Assembly: GCA_037783545.1 (NCBI GenBank)
Contig: JBBELK010001246.1
Location: 372,001 to 436,000 of the forward strand
Origin: Henricia sp. BOLD:AAB3569
Taxonomy: Eukaryota > Echinodermata > Asteroidea > Spinulosida > Echinasteridae
Direction: 5' to 3'
DNA: 64,000 nucleotides
Every line of letters starts with the position of its first letter. The stretch's first letter is position 1. The notes below the pieces were generated by a model that worked only from the letters and a program-made list of their open reading frames with translations, was not told the DNA's origin and did no database searches. Shown piece by piece: positions 10,716 to 23,187 of the stretch. The position numbers and the translations under genes were made by a program.

Positions 10716-13129
10716 TGCCCACTGGGTAGGACCTACTCCAGAAAACCTTTAAAATACACTAGAATACCGTCAGAATACAGGCAGAATACCATCAGGCTGT
10801 AGTTATATTTAATCTGGTATTTAAAAATACCCCTGCACATTAGGTACCCAGATTGGCGGGCACGTGGATCCACTCGAAACGAGGATAACATGAGGTAGAT
10901 ACATGTAGTGTGTTAACATCAACTTGACAACAACACGTAAGTAATTTAATTATTAGCATTTTATGCTAATATTGCACAAAATACCCGTTCGACATTATAT
11001 ATCCCCGGGGTTTAAAACAATCGGAAACACGTTAAAGCGTCTAGTGAAATGTCAGATATGTACACTGTTATTTCACGAGTCTACAATGGTGCAATGTTAC
11101 TTCATGCAAAACCACTCCTTACAAAATGACAGGAGTCCTGTAATTACTGATCAATTTGCGAACATGTTTTCACTGTATGACTAAATGCTAAACGCAAATA
11201 AATTGCGTACACCGTCTCTCTTGAGCTGAGACGGAAAACTGAAATACACACGTCACATCCCCATTGCAGTAACCAGACATTGAACCAGGCACGTTTTACG
11301 TGCTGGCCGTTCGACTGCCGCCGTCCAACTGGTTGAATTTTAGCACACGTTGTCTGCGAAGTCTTGCTTTTGAGCATTTACCTCTTTCCATGCTTTCTTT
11401 TAATTTCAATTCGGAGCCCGTACGTAGGCTGAATTCCATTGAGCCTACGAGTATCTTCCACATCAAGATCGATGTGTGGCGCCATTGGCAGCAGACGGCC
11501 GGAGACGCCAGGTAATCCACTTGCTCTTTAGGAAAGAATGCTCTGAATTTTTGTTACGTACGTTACACAAAATACTGAAGCAACGGCTTTACATCCCTTC
11601 CGAAGGATGGACAAATTGTGGTTAAGATACTTTGCTGAAGGGCTCATATACCACGAACGGGTATCGAACCCGCCACATTACGTTTTCACCACATATTGCG
11701 ATTCAACGACCCAACCCACTCGGCTACGGTGTTTATATACAAAAGATGTCCAGGCATGAAAATGAAGGGCAAATGTATTCTAAAATCAAAACGAATGCAC
11801 CATTTTATAGTGACTGGTATGTTTATGGGGTCGTGGACGTAAAATTGCAGCGTTGAAGGATTGTCAAATAGTTTGCCCAGTATATGAACAAAATTCCTTC
11901 TCAATTCAACGGAAATTTATTTCGCACTCTCATTGAAAACCTAGAGTGACAAAGCCAGTTAGCTGATAATATTGAGCTAATGTAATTATGCACGTGTATG
12001 TATTATAATAAAAAGGTTAGTACGCTATTTAGGCTGACGAAAAATACCTTAAAAATACAGTTTTGCAGTGATAAGGGTTTTTTTACGATCGCCCGCATGG
12101 GTTCATTTTTAATTTTTAGGTCATGAAGATTTTCGTATACATAAGTCAGTCCCAATTAACCATAATTCGATGGATGGCCCCGAATTCTTCTTTCCCATTC
12201 AAATGGAAAATCACTTACTATGTTTAGAAAGTCACATACTATGCTATTATTGCTACGTGGTGCACGCCATTGCCTATCAACCAAAAGTCTGGTCGATTTA
12301 TGTCATTCTCTCTAATTAGGCTAATTATGCGTGAATAATAGCTGTTTTTCAACTTACACTTGGTAAGAGAATACATGACATGACATGACATTCGGCAAAA
12401 GAGTTCATTGTCCCAACATTTTGCTAAATTATCCATTCATCTGTCAGCATTGAATTTTGTATAATGGTAAATTACATCCATGATTAGAACTGTGTAGTTG
12501 TGAATTTCTACTAGTTGTATAATTGTATCACTGGATGGGTCTAACAATTCGAACCTGAGCTGTACAAAACATCGGACATAGGAAAATCGAATTACCGTTA
12601 AAGGCACAGGCTCGTCAAGGCACAGGCTCGTCAATGCGCGCGTGAGGCCAAATTCGTGCCACGAAATACGCAGCTCCATAGCAAATACGAATGCACGAAA
12701 CGACTGAAAGTGACAAAAATCCTACCTGTTCGTGAAGGCGTGGTAGGATGCTTTAATCGTGTCGAAATTGTGGAACATTTTGAAGGTCAGGAAACTGGAG
12801 ATGAACAGGCACGTAACAATTGCAATTCGTATTTTTCTGCAAATGAAAAGAACAAACACTTTATGTAAAAATGATTTAAGAATTGTTAGCCCATTGATAC
12901 AGTTTGACATAATGTCATTATTACCTAGAGTGCATTTCGGTGGAGGAAGCAATTTTGAATCCCGAGATGGTTTCACATTTTGGGATCCGGAATACACGTG
13001 AAACAGGGCAAACCCACATGCAACTTCATGGTTGAACAATTCAGTACCTTGTAAATTGCCTCAAGGGTGGTGGACCACTACAGATTCCAACGAGTTTGTT
13101 AATAAATGAGTGAGTTTTGTCTGGCTTAC
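10716..13129. other. No gene recognised
   Basis: No supportable coding region. It includes a tRNA-like segment on the minus strand (11649-11730, listed separately) and a short tandem duplication of GGCACAGGCTCGTCAA near 12604-12635. Confidence 0.5.
11649..11730 (-). repeat. tRNA-like segment, probable SINE head
   Basis: On the minus strand TAGCCGAGTGGG (11726-11715) resembles a pol III A box of the Ser/Leu tRNA type. GGTTCGATACC (11670-11660) is a good B box at the usual spacing. I could not fold a convincing full cloverleaf, so a SINE head or tRNA pseudogene is more likely than a functional tRNA. Confidence 0.35.
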
Positions 13130-13605
13130 TTATGATAAGTATGTGACAAACAACTCAAAGAATAACAACAAGTGACATTTTCTGTAATATAATTTTTGGG
13201 GTATTTTATTGACATATTTCCAAAATAGGTCATGTCCATAATTATTCATACCCTTAATAAAGTCACTCTTAATAATAACAAGAAAAGCCTTTGTTTTCTC
13301 CACATCCTCCAAACGGTTCCTGTATCGGCTTACAAGGCCAAAGCATGTTTCCACTGGGATTTTCGCCCACTCCTCCTTCGCAAAAGACTCGAGGTCGTTG
13401 AGGTTGGAAGGCTTCCTTGCCATCACCCGAGTCTTGAGTTACCTCCATATAGATTCTCGATCGGGTTGAGATCCGGGCTTTGGCTTGGCCACTCCAGGAA
13501 CATCCACACATTATCACACTGTTGGTTGCCATGGATCCACCAATCAGAACCACGGATTCAAGTTTGCTTGAAGATAAAACTCCATATCCCACACCACACC
13601 AGTTA
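13130..13605 (-). pseudogene. Tc1/mariner-type transposase, C-terminal fragment
   Basis: Minus-strand translation contains WPSQSPDLNPIENL, the motif around the third catalytic Asp of Tc1 transposases. In a shifted frame this is followed by RKPSNLNDLESFAKEEWAKI and LVSRYRNRLEDV, which are typical of the Tc1 C-terminus. At least one frameshift separates the two pieces near 13420, and the first two catalytic Asp residues and the N-terminal helix-turn-helix are absent. The piece is therefore a truncated, inactive relic. The minus-strand sequence downstream (about 13210-13260) resembles a Tc1 3' terminal region. It lies just outside the left end of the large Gmr1-like element. Confidence 0.8.
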
Positions 13606-16291
13606 ACAATTGTTTATTATCGTCTGATGATAAGACGAAAAATATTTGTTTTACTCATTTCTCCAAAGACTATAGCACTTCAGACCAAGCCATTTCAGGG
13701 GAAGTTTTCTACCGTCATCATATTCATATTGTTACAAAGCGAGATTGGACAATGGTACCACCTTGCCAACATTCCCACCTTGGGTAACATTCCTTAAATT
13801 TTCCTGTGCATTGTTATGCTCGATTGGGCACGCGTGGGTGAAACCAATATAAGGCCCAGCAATCGCGTTCCTTGGGGTTTCGGACCGGTGTTTGCTGGAC
13901 CCATGCTTGTTGCATATCTTGATGATCACTATAGCGCCTTCCAACACTCTTTCACTACACCTTATGAGAGATTTCATTTACCTTTTAATGTATAAATAAT
14001 ATATTCGAAGATGTTTCTTAAGTTATCATTTATTGTATTTTTTATCACCTTTCCTTATGAATGAGCTGAGTTCGGGCGGCGCTGTTTTGATCGGATTGGT
14101 ATGCAATATCATCTTCTCACTCCAAGAGATGAGCCATGCGGACCGGTGTTTGCTGGACCCATGCTTCACTCTAAGAAATTAGGGTGCAACTGGGGTGCAG
14201 AATGTTGCTGAAGTGCGCGCAATTCTGGTGGGTGCAGATTTGCACCTTGAAGGGAGCGAATCTGCACCTCTTTGGGTGCACACATGTTGGGGTGTAAATC
14301 TGCACCTTCCAGCTCTCAGGATTAGTCTCACAACAAATCTGACAAATTGCTGTCAGCTTATTTTGCAATGAATGGTACAAAATACCGTGACTGTTTCATA
14401 TCTAAATTACCATCGTTTAGTAAACCGATGGAAATAAAGTCAATATTTAATGGATAACAACGAAAACCCGAGAAATTAAGTGCCTCTGTATGACAACGCG
14501 TACCGAAACGACTTATAAAAAGGCTATTACGGCATACAGCTTTGCGGCCTGATTTGACCAATGACATGGAAGAAGAAAGACGACGGTGAAAACATGTGAA
14601 AATTACTTTAAACAAAACAAAATTCGACGGGGTAAGTAAGTAAATTATTTTGTTTATAATTTTGTGGACGTGCGGTGTAAAATGTATAGATATTTGTCGC
14701 AAAATTGTATAAACAAATACTCAATTCATGCATAATGTTTTAGAGAATTGCGAAATCCATCTGTCGTTCCTGTGATTTATGTACCTGAAAATTCCCGCTT
14801 AAACCAAGTCTGGTTTAAATATAATACTAAGTTTTCCGGCCGGGGAGCCAGACTAAATAAACCGCCAACGTGTCACATCGAGTGCCTACTATAACGTCAC
14901 GCATAGTGAGGTCTCGTGTGTTTGCACGTTTCTACGATCGTCCAGACTTCAACATTCGAACAAGAGAATAATTTGTAAAAAGTGAGTGTTATATTTGCAT
15001 CTTCAAGTGGGTTTTTATTGCCATTTTTATTGTTTATTGCTAACCAGTCATTGTGTTCAGTCAGTTTTTCATGTCTGCAAATATGCACGGCCGATCGACT
15101 AGTGGTCGAGTTGTGCATGGCGAACTATGCCCATGTATCGATACAATTAAGTAGCCCTACCGTGTACATGTACTACATGTATGTATACGTACGTACGTAC
15201 GTATAGGTACATGTACTAGGTCTACATTTCTGATTGTAACATGTATATAAATATATCCTTGTCTTCTGCTTGGTACTGGTATTGCCATGTTCAAAGTTGG
15301 ACCAATAGGTGGCGTCCTAACTATGCCGCCCTGGCCCGGCAGCGTTCGCTCATTCCCACCGCCCATACTGGGCGCTGGTACGGGCTGATGTGCCTTTTCA
15401 GATTTCTGACGGAAATTGTTTTTACGTCATTTTACAAAAAAAGACGTGACCTAGTGTTGTGTAAAATTTTTGCCAATGATGGCGCCCAGTAGGCCTATGG
15501 GCGGTGGGCCGGAATGAGCGAAACCCGGCCGGCCCTAGTTTATAGCGATCACGCTTTTGTATTAAAAAAAAAATCGGTAATTTCGCCCAAAAGACTCTTC
15601 GCCCTCATCTACATCGCCCATTGCAACATATACATCCATAATCATGAAATCGACACTTGGCTGGATTACGAATGCACTTTCGCGTACGTTCGTGAGCAAA
15701 GGAAAAAGCAATTGTTACATTTTAGTTATTTCTTTTGTAGATACATTTGTAAAACGAAAGACTACTTGCGTAATTAAAATGGAGGACCGTTGCCTGCCTT
15801 GCGGACGTACGTACACGTATGCCGCTTGGGCGAATGGGCTCAAGTTGGGCAAAGTGACTGTACATCGTTGGAAATACATCGTTAATTAAAATTACTTGTA
15901 TTGATTTTCCATCTAAAACACAAATTTCCACAGACAATGACAAACACATAACTCTTTGGATTTTAAAACAACGCCAACTAAAAGTAAAGAATTGAAGTTC
16001 AAGAAAACACGGAAGGAACAGACGCACCAAACGATTTGTTTGGCGTTGGACGAGTACTCACGACCGATGGCGCGGTCCGATGGCGAACTGGTTGCCTGCG
16101 CTTGTGCAGTGTCTGCACATCGATGTATGGGTCACCAATGAAGATCGGTACACTCTGCACCTGGGAAAATTGCACACGTTTTTGTGCGCGTGCGACGGCC
16201 TTCAACATCGTTTTTTGACAATAACAAATTCCCATAACAAATTTATAGAATTATTTCACGAACCACGATACATAATATAAATGAGCATATA

Positions 16292-16410
16292 ATGATTTTT
16301 ATCTTTAGAGCTCGGCGTATAAGCCGCCCAGTTTATAAGCCGCCGGGAACTTTTTTTTGGGCAAAATCAACGTATAAGCCGCGGCTTATATTCCGAAAAT
16401 TACGGTACTA
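16292..16410. repeat. Short interspersed repeat with TATAAGCCGC motifs
   Basis: GTATAAGCCGC, TTTATAAGCCGCC and CGTATAAGCCGCGGC occur in quick succession and are followed by TTCCGAAAATTACGGTA. This string is familiar as an end of widely dispersed short DNA repeats in animals. Only a fragment is present. Confidence 0.4.
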
Positions 16411-16692
16411 CTGTACTGAGGTTTTTGCTAGGTCATGTACATTGACATTGTTCAGCATGTACATTATAAAATGAAAATGCTGTAGTGCAGTGCCAGTGGC
16501 CGTGGCGTGGGCGGGCCCTGGTATGGGAAGTGCTTGTCACCGAGTTGTAAAAACATAGGCCTACAGTACGTGTGCCGTATGAGGCCATACAAATTTACCG
16601 GTACCACTTCACTAACTTGTTAATTTAGGACCTAGGCCTGTTGTCACGGTTATATTGGGAAAATAGTGATACAGATAGTCATACTCATAGGT

Positions 16693-17455
16693 AGACCCAG
16701 TAACTGAGTCGTTGGCCCTGTTTCTTTTTTTTTTTTTTTTACATATACGCGTATGCAGAACTTTAACGTGTTTAAATTTACCGCGCCTTTTGCCGAACGA
16801 TGCGTTCCAGAAACTGCCCCAAAAAACAACCAAACACTTCCTGCATTCTAGACTTCCCAGAGATCATTCTAGTGCCTTCTTCTGGTACTTACGATCACTG
16901 CTTGAGACGGTGTGAATTTAAACAGTTGGAGAAAACAACTCTTACAACTCACGTTGTCATGGTCGAGACGCCATTTTCTGTGAAGAATTTTGGCGATTTG
17001 CATAAATGTCACATGTCGTATGACGCCCAATACAAAACGCACGAGCCCCGTCACGGGAACATCGACGACTGTTTTCTGTCACAAAATAAACAGTTTGTCG
17101 TCATCTAATTGTCGCTACATTATTGGCCTATATAGAAAATGGCATCTCGACCATGACAACGTGAGTTTCTCCAACTGTTTAAATTCACACCGTCTCAAGC
17201 AGTGATCGTAAGTACCAGAAGAAGGCACTAGAATGATCTCTGGGAAGTCTAGAATGCAGGAAGTGCATTTTCGGCCAGGTTGGAAGTCTGTTTGGTTGTT
17301 TTTTGGGGCAGTTTCTGGAACGCATCGTTCGGCAAAAGGCGCGGTAAATTTAAACACGTTAAAGTTCTGCATACGCGTATAGATATGTATTGCCCGAGTC
17401 GTTAGGCCCAAAAAAAAAAAAAAAAAACAGGGCCAACGACTCAGTTACTGGGTCT
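16693..17455. repeat. Fold-back (long inverted repeat), about 300-bp arms
   Basis: AGACCCAGTAACTGAGTCG at 16693 pairs with its complement ending at 17455. The match continues through GTATACGCGTATATG-type sequence, CGCGCCTTTTGCCGAACGAT and CATGGTCGAGAYGCCATTTTC to about 16980 on the left and 17136 on the right. The arms differ by small indels; the right arm has extra bases near 17260 and 17390. The loop is about 150 bp. This is a MITE/fold-back nested in the CACTA-like element. Open frames in both arms are mirror images and not genes. Confidence 0.85.
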
Positions 17456-19525
17456 AACTCATAGGCTTCATTTTCTGTTATTTTTTTTAGGCCTGCTCTA
17501 ATTTCAGTTAGTATTATTTTTTTTAAATGCATGTTTGTCGTTATAAAAACTGTGATAAATGGGCCATGCCAGTAGAAAATCCACACTCATTATTTAGTTT
17601 TTCTGTGAGTAATGTTTTCTTTTTGATATTTTCTTTGCAGCTGCTAAAAGAATTGCAGTGCAGCTACAGAAAGGACATTTACGAGTGCCTACAGAAGACA
17701 GTCGCCATGGCGGTCAGGAATCATAAAGCAGGCAGAAACCATTATGCAGTGCCTGCAAAAATATACTTCAACTAGAAAACGCCAACGATAAGCACGTTAT
17801 AAGGTACGTATTCATTTTGTATTTGCTTTTGTTTTACATGATAGGCGTTTAGAAGGTTACTCACACATTGTCAAGTTATCGAAAGGCCAAGACCTTTAAA
17901 ATCTCATTAAAGCATACAACTGCAACCTTGCAGCCAAAGGTTAAAATCCACCACTTTCAGAAAAAAATTGCAAACAATTTTTTGAATTAAAAACACTGGG
18001 CGTTTATCATTGCTTTTTGAAGACGGGCAAAAATGTGAAGGGGAGAGGACAAGAAAGTGGGATACCAAAGAGAAGAAGACAATATTGTGCTAAAATAAGT
18101 ACTAAAATGTAATGTTTAATTTTGTTTCAGAGCTTACAGTTACTGCCTGTTGCCTGCTCATTCCATTGTTGATGGCCGAAAAGGATCTGACTATAGATGT
18201 CATTGACAAGGTAACTTAATTGTCTAATGTAATTTCAAGGCTCATGGCTGTGCTGCCCGATGCATCGTAGCTGGTGGTAGAAGGGGTTGCAGTAATAGAT
18301 TATTTAACTGTTCAGTACTATTATTTAACTGTTCAATACTTTAGTTTTATCTAAGACTATTCCGAGGAAAACTGGAACAACAAATTACCTTTCAATATAC
18401 CTAGCACGACGTGTGATAAAAGTACATCACCCCAAACCTTTTGTTAAAACACAAATTCATCTGATGTTTGAGACAAATGGGGGAGCAAAGGAAGCCGAAG
18501 TGTGCTGTACGCAGTTTAGAGTATCAACCCCCTATCTAGGGTTTTCAAGTTTTTGTGTTGGCTACTGTTAAGTTGCAACAGCGCCCTCTAGAGTTTCATG
18601 GTTTTGGGGGCCAGCTGCCTCTCGACTAAGCACGTTAGTTCAGCGATACCGTTTTTGTGATTGTTTACCTCATGTTTTGCAAATTAGCTTGTTGATAATT
18701 ACCTACACTCTGCTACTGATAATGACCAGTGAGTTCTTACTATAATCACATTCGAACTTAAACGTAAAGAGCATTGGATCATGATTGGATTAAGAAATTT
18801 TGAGGAGTTTTTTGAAATGTTTGGACATCCTAAGAAGCAGCCATATTTGTTTCACTACATGTACCGGTATGCTGCTACATATACATGTACGTGTGTTCGC
18901 CTTATGATCTTCCAATTATGAAGTTTCTCTTGCGTATTTTGATTCCAGACTTAATGTATAATTAGGTTTATATAGATTATTGATCATACTAGAAACCTGT
19001 TATTTGTTAAGTATTCAGTGTCTGCAATTTGTAGTTAAACAGAGTGACATGTACATGTATTTCTTCATTTAATGTTTTGATTGGTAAAAACAGCATATTG
19101 GTTGTTTGCCCTCTAGGTTAAATACGGTTTGATTTGAGGCTCTTGAGAGACTACGTAACCTTTGACCTGGATTGTTGATTGGGAGACAACAGCTCTGTAA
19201 GTGCTTTATTTATGTACATTGTGAAATTGATCATTTATTTTATTGGGAAACATTCAGAGTGTACGCTTACATAACATTTGAAAAGGTAATCATCTTATTT
19301 GTGTAATACACGTTTCATAGCCTTTATGTAATTGGATGCTAGTATTTGTAACTACATGTAACTGTAGGCAAATTTATCGTGTATACAAGCCAGATCACAT
19401 TTTTACGCTATTCATCCATCCGTTATTATTTTTTCAGTTTACCACATGAACACAAGGATTAAAGCTTTGAATCTACTTTGATCTCCTTGTTTACTGGTTA
19501 ACTATCTGGATAGGGGGCGTCCATA
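17456..19525. other. Interior of the CACTA-like element, exon-like scraps only
   Basis: A TTCTTTGCAG acceptor-like site at about 17631-17640 precedes about 130 bases of open frame. A TTTGTTTCAG (about 18121-18130) to AAG/GTAACT (about 18209) segment looks like a small internal exon. I cannot name the encoded peptides. Captured host exons are possible, but so is chance. Confidence 0.25.
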
Positions 19526-19571
19526 CCCCCCCCCCCCCCCCCCCCCCCCCCACCCCCCCCCCCCCCCCCCC
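19526..19571. repeat. Poly-C tract
   Basis: Forty-six bases of C with a single A at about 19552. The length in a genome assembly is unreliable. Confidence 0.9.
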
Positions 19572-19639
19572 AGAGGCCGGAACACGAAGGGGTAACCCTT
19601 TGTCACATATCTTGCTGCCCAATGCTTCCCTAACTTATA

Positions 19640-21230
19640 GAGCAACTATTAAAGCTTTGTGTGAAAATGAAATAAAGCTGACAATAGTATACAAATATTG
19701 ACTGCTCATGAGGGTGATGGTGCAAACTATCGTCCCGAGGTGATCTTGAGATGACATGCCTGCTATTTTCCCGAGGCTGCAGGCCGAGAGAAAATAGCAG
19801 GCATGCCATGTCAAGATCACCTAGGGGCGGTATAGTTTGCACCATCACCCAAATATAGAGCAGTCCATATTTGTTTTATATACATGTACCTCATACATTG
19901 ATTTTTGTGTGTCAAATGATTGGTATTTTTTGACAAAATTAAGTTAACCGAGAGCAAGCCAAAATGCACATTGTCTGCGTGAACTACTGGTTGCTTGACG
20001 CAAACGCCCGCTTGCTGGCACACGCACACATACTGGCACATGCATGCGTGATATTCTGTACACCCTGCGGAATAGTACTTTAAAACGTATTATCCTTTGA
20101 CCTTGATGCGAAAGGTCAGACAATAGTTGCGCACGGAAAAGGTTGAATTAATCCATGTCGTGTGAACGAGAATCATTGTATGAGGTATATAATATTTAAT
20201 ATTTCAGTTAACTGATTATTGCTATATTTGAACAGGAGCCTATAGTTCCAACCCCTAGCCTGGTCATCAAGGGAAACCCCTTCACCACAGTGGACCTGGC
20301 CATCAAAATGGATGGAACAGTTCTGTGCACCACCAGCAGTATACCATTGGGCGTTTCCGCAACTTTTGCAGCTTTTTATGTGTATGGTGTAGGATATCCT
20401 CGGCAGGGTAAAAACCCTCCTTTTTTTATTAGCAGTACCTTGCACGTCTTAACCAAAACAAGTCCTTGCCTGCCAAGGTACAGCGTTTTATAAATGCAAT
20501 TTCCCACTAGATGCCAAGGAAATTTATATTATACCATGCCTCCAGTCATACATAATCATGAGAGCAAATTCTTATTATATACCTCATATATTGAGTCTCG
20601 TTCACTGATTGGTTAAAAGCAGATCACCTGACATGTATTAGTTCAACCATTCCCGAGTGCAACTGAAAAAAAGTACTATTGTTCGACCTTTTGTGTCATA
20701 GATCAAAGGATAGTACATTTTTGCGCAACTGAAAAAGTACTATTGTTTGACCTTTTGCGTCATAGGTCAAAGGTGTGTCAGCACATGCGGGCGTACGCGT
20801 GAAGCAACTAGAAGTGATGTTCGCATTCACGTGGAAAATGTGCATTTTGGCTTGCGCAAAACTCAATTTTGTCCAAAAATACTAATCATTTGACATATAA
20901 GATCAATGTATGAGGTATATAAAACAAATATTGACTGCTCTTTATTCGGGTGTTGCAAATTACCGCCCCCTCTGTGATTTTGAGATGGCAGGCTTGCTAT
21001 TTTCCCTCGGCCAACGGCCTCGGGGAAAATATCAGGCATGCATGCCATCTCAAAATAACCTCGGGACGATAGTTTCAGACATGCAACTTTTCAGCTGATT
21101 TCCTCTTTTTGAAAATTAAAAAACACTGTACAAAGTTGGCGATTTTTTGCATTTTGCTCTTTTTGTAATGACACAGTTGCATGCCTGTAGTTTGCACCAA
21201 CACCCTCATGAGCTGTAAATATTTGTATTC
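19640..21230. repeat. Pair of inverted palindromic repeats
   Basis: A palindrome at 19712-19850 (arms with GGTGATGGTGCAAACTAT and GACATGCCTGCTATTTTC) and a related palindrome at about 20945-21090 are followed or preceded by shared flanks in opposite orientation (TACCTCATACATTGA, GTCAAATGATTGG, GCAAGCCAAAATGCACATT). Inner flanks at 20163-20192 and 20574-20608 are also inverted (GTGAACGAGA...). The whole makes a nested head-to-head structure around an exon-like segment at 20236-20496. Confidence 0.7.
20236..20496 (+). pseudogene. Exon-like gene fragment, unknown protein family
   Basis: After an acceptor-like TTTGAACAG the plus strand encodes PTPSLVIKGNPFTT, then DLAIKMDGTVLC, then GVSATFAAFYVYGVGYPRQG. 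This pattern (proline-rich opening, short hydrophobic strand, a hydrophobic helix ending in Y..YP) resembles the last exon of a widespread animal gene family, often auto-annotated as uncharacterised or SAM-domain-like proteins. That is from memory. After YPRQGKN the similarity fades before the stop at about 20493, so the piece is probably broken. It sits inside the CACTA-like transposon between inverted repeats, consistent with a captured host exon. Confidence 0.45.
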
Positions 21231-22150
21231 TAGTCCACTGAACACCACATATCAGTTGTCAATTTGTTTCTTAATTTGTACAATAAATTACAACTAGTGT
21301 ATAGTGATCTGTATCCAGGTAACACACATGCACATTAAACACATACGCTTTTGCAGTTGTAAAAGACCTTTCGGGTGCAGCACATATATCACCGCATTAT
21401 GCGCACCAAGCTACATAACAAAAATATTGCAGCAAACCCAGTTTTGCTCGCTGTTTTTCTGAAGTTAGTGATTCCAAATGGGAGACATTTTATGAGGTAT
21501 AGTAATATGCAAATAATGTTTGTCAGTGCAGTAGTACAAATAATTTTAATAAATTGACAGAAATATCTTATTCCACGAGGTGAACAATAAATATGTCAAC
21601 GAATGAAAGTGTTCGTTCTATTGCACGAATTTTAAACACTCGTTTATAAAAAATTGTAGGATTTAATCAGAAGTATGGGTTTTGTTGAAAATTCACAAAA
21701 AAAAAACCTTGCCAAGTTCTATGAAATGTATCACTTGTAATTGGTAAAAGAATTTTCCAAATTTGTGGAAATTGTAGTTTAGCTATGTGGATCTTTCTGT
21801 ACTTTTGTTTTTAAATGTAACTGTACCTAGGACGCTGGAGCCTTGCCAAAAAGACATCATTTTTTTGGTTATAGTGTCAATTTATACATTTACTTTTTCC
21901 GAAATAATGCAGTGTTGTTTGATGTGCTTTCTAATACATGTAATTACTGTAACTCTTGTATACTTGTACATTGTATGCATCGACACAACATGAACAACTG
22001 CTACTTGTTACAGGGAATTCACCTCCAGCGCATAATACTTGCCAGATGTTAAAACAGTTTTTGCTTTGTAAATAAATGTTTCGATAATTTTTAATTGACC
22101 AAATTAACAGTGATTTTTTTTCCCAGCGTGAATTTATTGCATGGTTGATG
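21231..22150. other. Interior of the CACTA-like element, nothing recognised
   Basis: AT-rich, with short open frames only and no motif. Confidence 0.5.
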
Positions 22151-22827
22151 AACTTTAAGGGTGCAGAGTTGCACCTCGGTGCGGATGCAGCCATGTTGTG
22201 CAATAACTACCCCTAGAGGTGCACAATTGCACCCCGCTTTGAAAGCCTACACCCCATTTTTAAGGTGCATATTTGTACCTTAGTCTTCGGGTTCAAATTT
22301 GCACCCCTTGGGGTGGTGCTATTGTATCAAAGCCCTGCACCCTCAAAGGTGCACGATTTAACCTCTGGAGGTGCATACCTGCACCCCGTGTGGTGCAGGC
22401 TTGCACCTTCATGTGGGGTGCAGACTTGCTCCATACTCACAGGGTGCAAATTTGCTCCTATAGGGGTGCTGCTATTGTATCAAAGATAAGCACCCCTGAA
22501 GGTGCAGACTTGAACCATTATTTCTAAGAGTGTTGTTGCATATCTTGATGATCACTATAGCGCCTTCCAACACTCTTTCACTATACCTTATGAAAGATCT
22601 CAGTTACCTTTAATGTATAGATAATATATTCGAAGATATATCTTTAGTTAACATTTCTTGTATAATACTGTACTTATAATGCTCAGATAACGTGTTTGAC
22701 CTGCTGTACCTTCGACATCCCGTTATGACTGGCGTGAATGGCCTTAGTTGCCGATAAACGCCATCATAAATTAAATAAACAAATTCCTCGGGGTTAGTGC
22801 CTCAGTATCCGATGCAGGCGAACGTAT

Positions 22828-23124
22828 TGTAACGCCGTTCCCAATCGGCTAGCAGAGGGCGCCAGCACCATTCCACGGTTAGGCCGGCTGACGAGCTGAG
22901 GGCGCTAACACGGTTCCACGGAGCCGGTTGGCGCGAGCCCTGCTAGAAGGTTGGGACACCCGTCTCGGCGGGAGACGTTTCCTGAGCGCCATCTTTGTTC
23001 TTTGTTGTTGATGAGGAAAGATCGACCCAAATAAACGTGCGGTATTTTCTTGCTGATAATTGTCTTTTCTTGTGTGTTCTTTTCGTGCCGAGTTTCATAA
23101 CAAGCAGGGAATATTCTTGTTACA
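22828..23124 (+). repeat. 5' LTR of the gag-only element
   Basis: Begins TGTAACGCC and ends TTGTTACA. It contains AAATAAACGTGCGG, a plausible polyadenylation signal region. It is followed at once by CTGGCGGCAGCGGTGGGG, a likely primer-binding region, although I cannot assign the tRNA. Confidence 0.9.
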
Positions 23125-23187
23125 CTGGCGGCAGCGGTGGGGCGGCACACTGAGAGAAATACAGGTAGAATTCGAGATTTTCAAGCA

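Larger units (their letters stand above)
14167..22532. mobile_element. CACTA/EnSpm-like DNA transposon, 8.4 kb, non-autonomous
   Basis: The ends are CACTCTAAGAAAT (14167) and, inverted, ATTTCTAAGAGTG (ending at 22532). TT lies just outside each end, and the 3' LTR copy at about 37300 shows the uninterrupted site with one TT. CACT ends, a 2-bp duplication and arrays of subterminal repeats are characteristic of CACTA elements. Here the subterminal motif is GGTGCA paired with TTGCACC, dense at 14181-14315 and 22160-22520. No transposase is recognisable. The interior contains a fold-back, a palindromic pair and an exon-like gene fragment. The superfamily call is inferred from ends and repeats only. 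Confidence 0.65.

Noticed and set aside
11649-11730. Functional tRNA gene on the minus strand
   Set aside because: A and B boxes are present, but I could not form a full cloverleaf; listed as a SINE-like segment instead.
13269-13606. Open frames of 107-124 codons overlapping the Tc1 fragment
   Set aside because: They are other-frame shadows of the degenerate transposase.
16800-17411. Pairs of about 100-codon frames on opposite strands
   Set aside because: They are mirror images produced by the arms of the fold-back.
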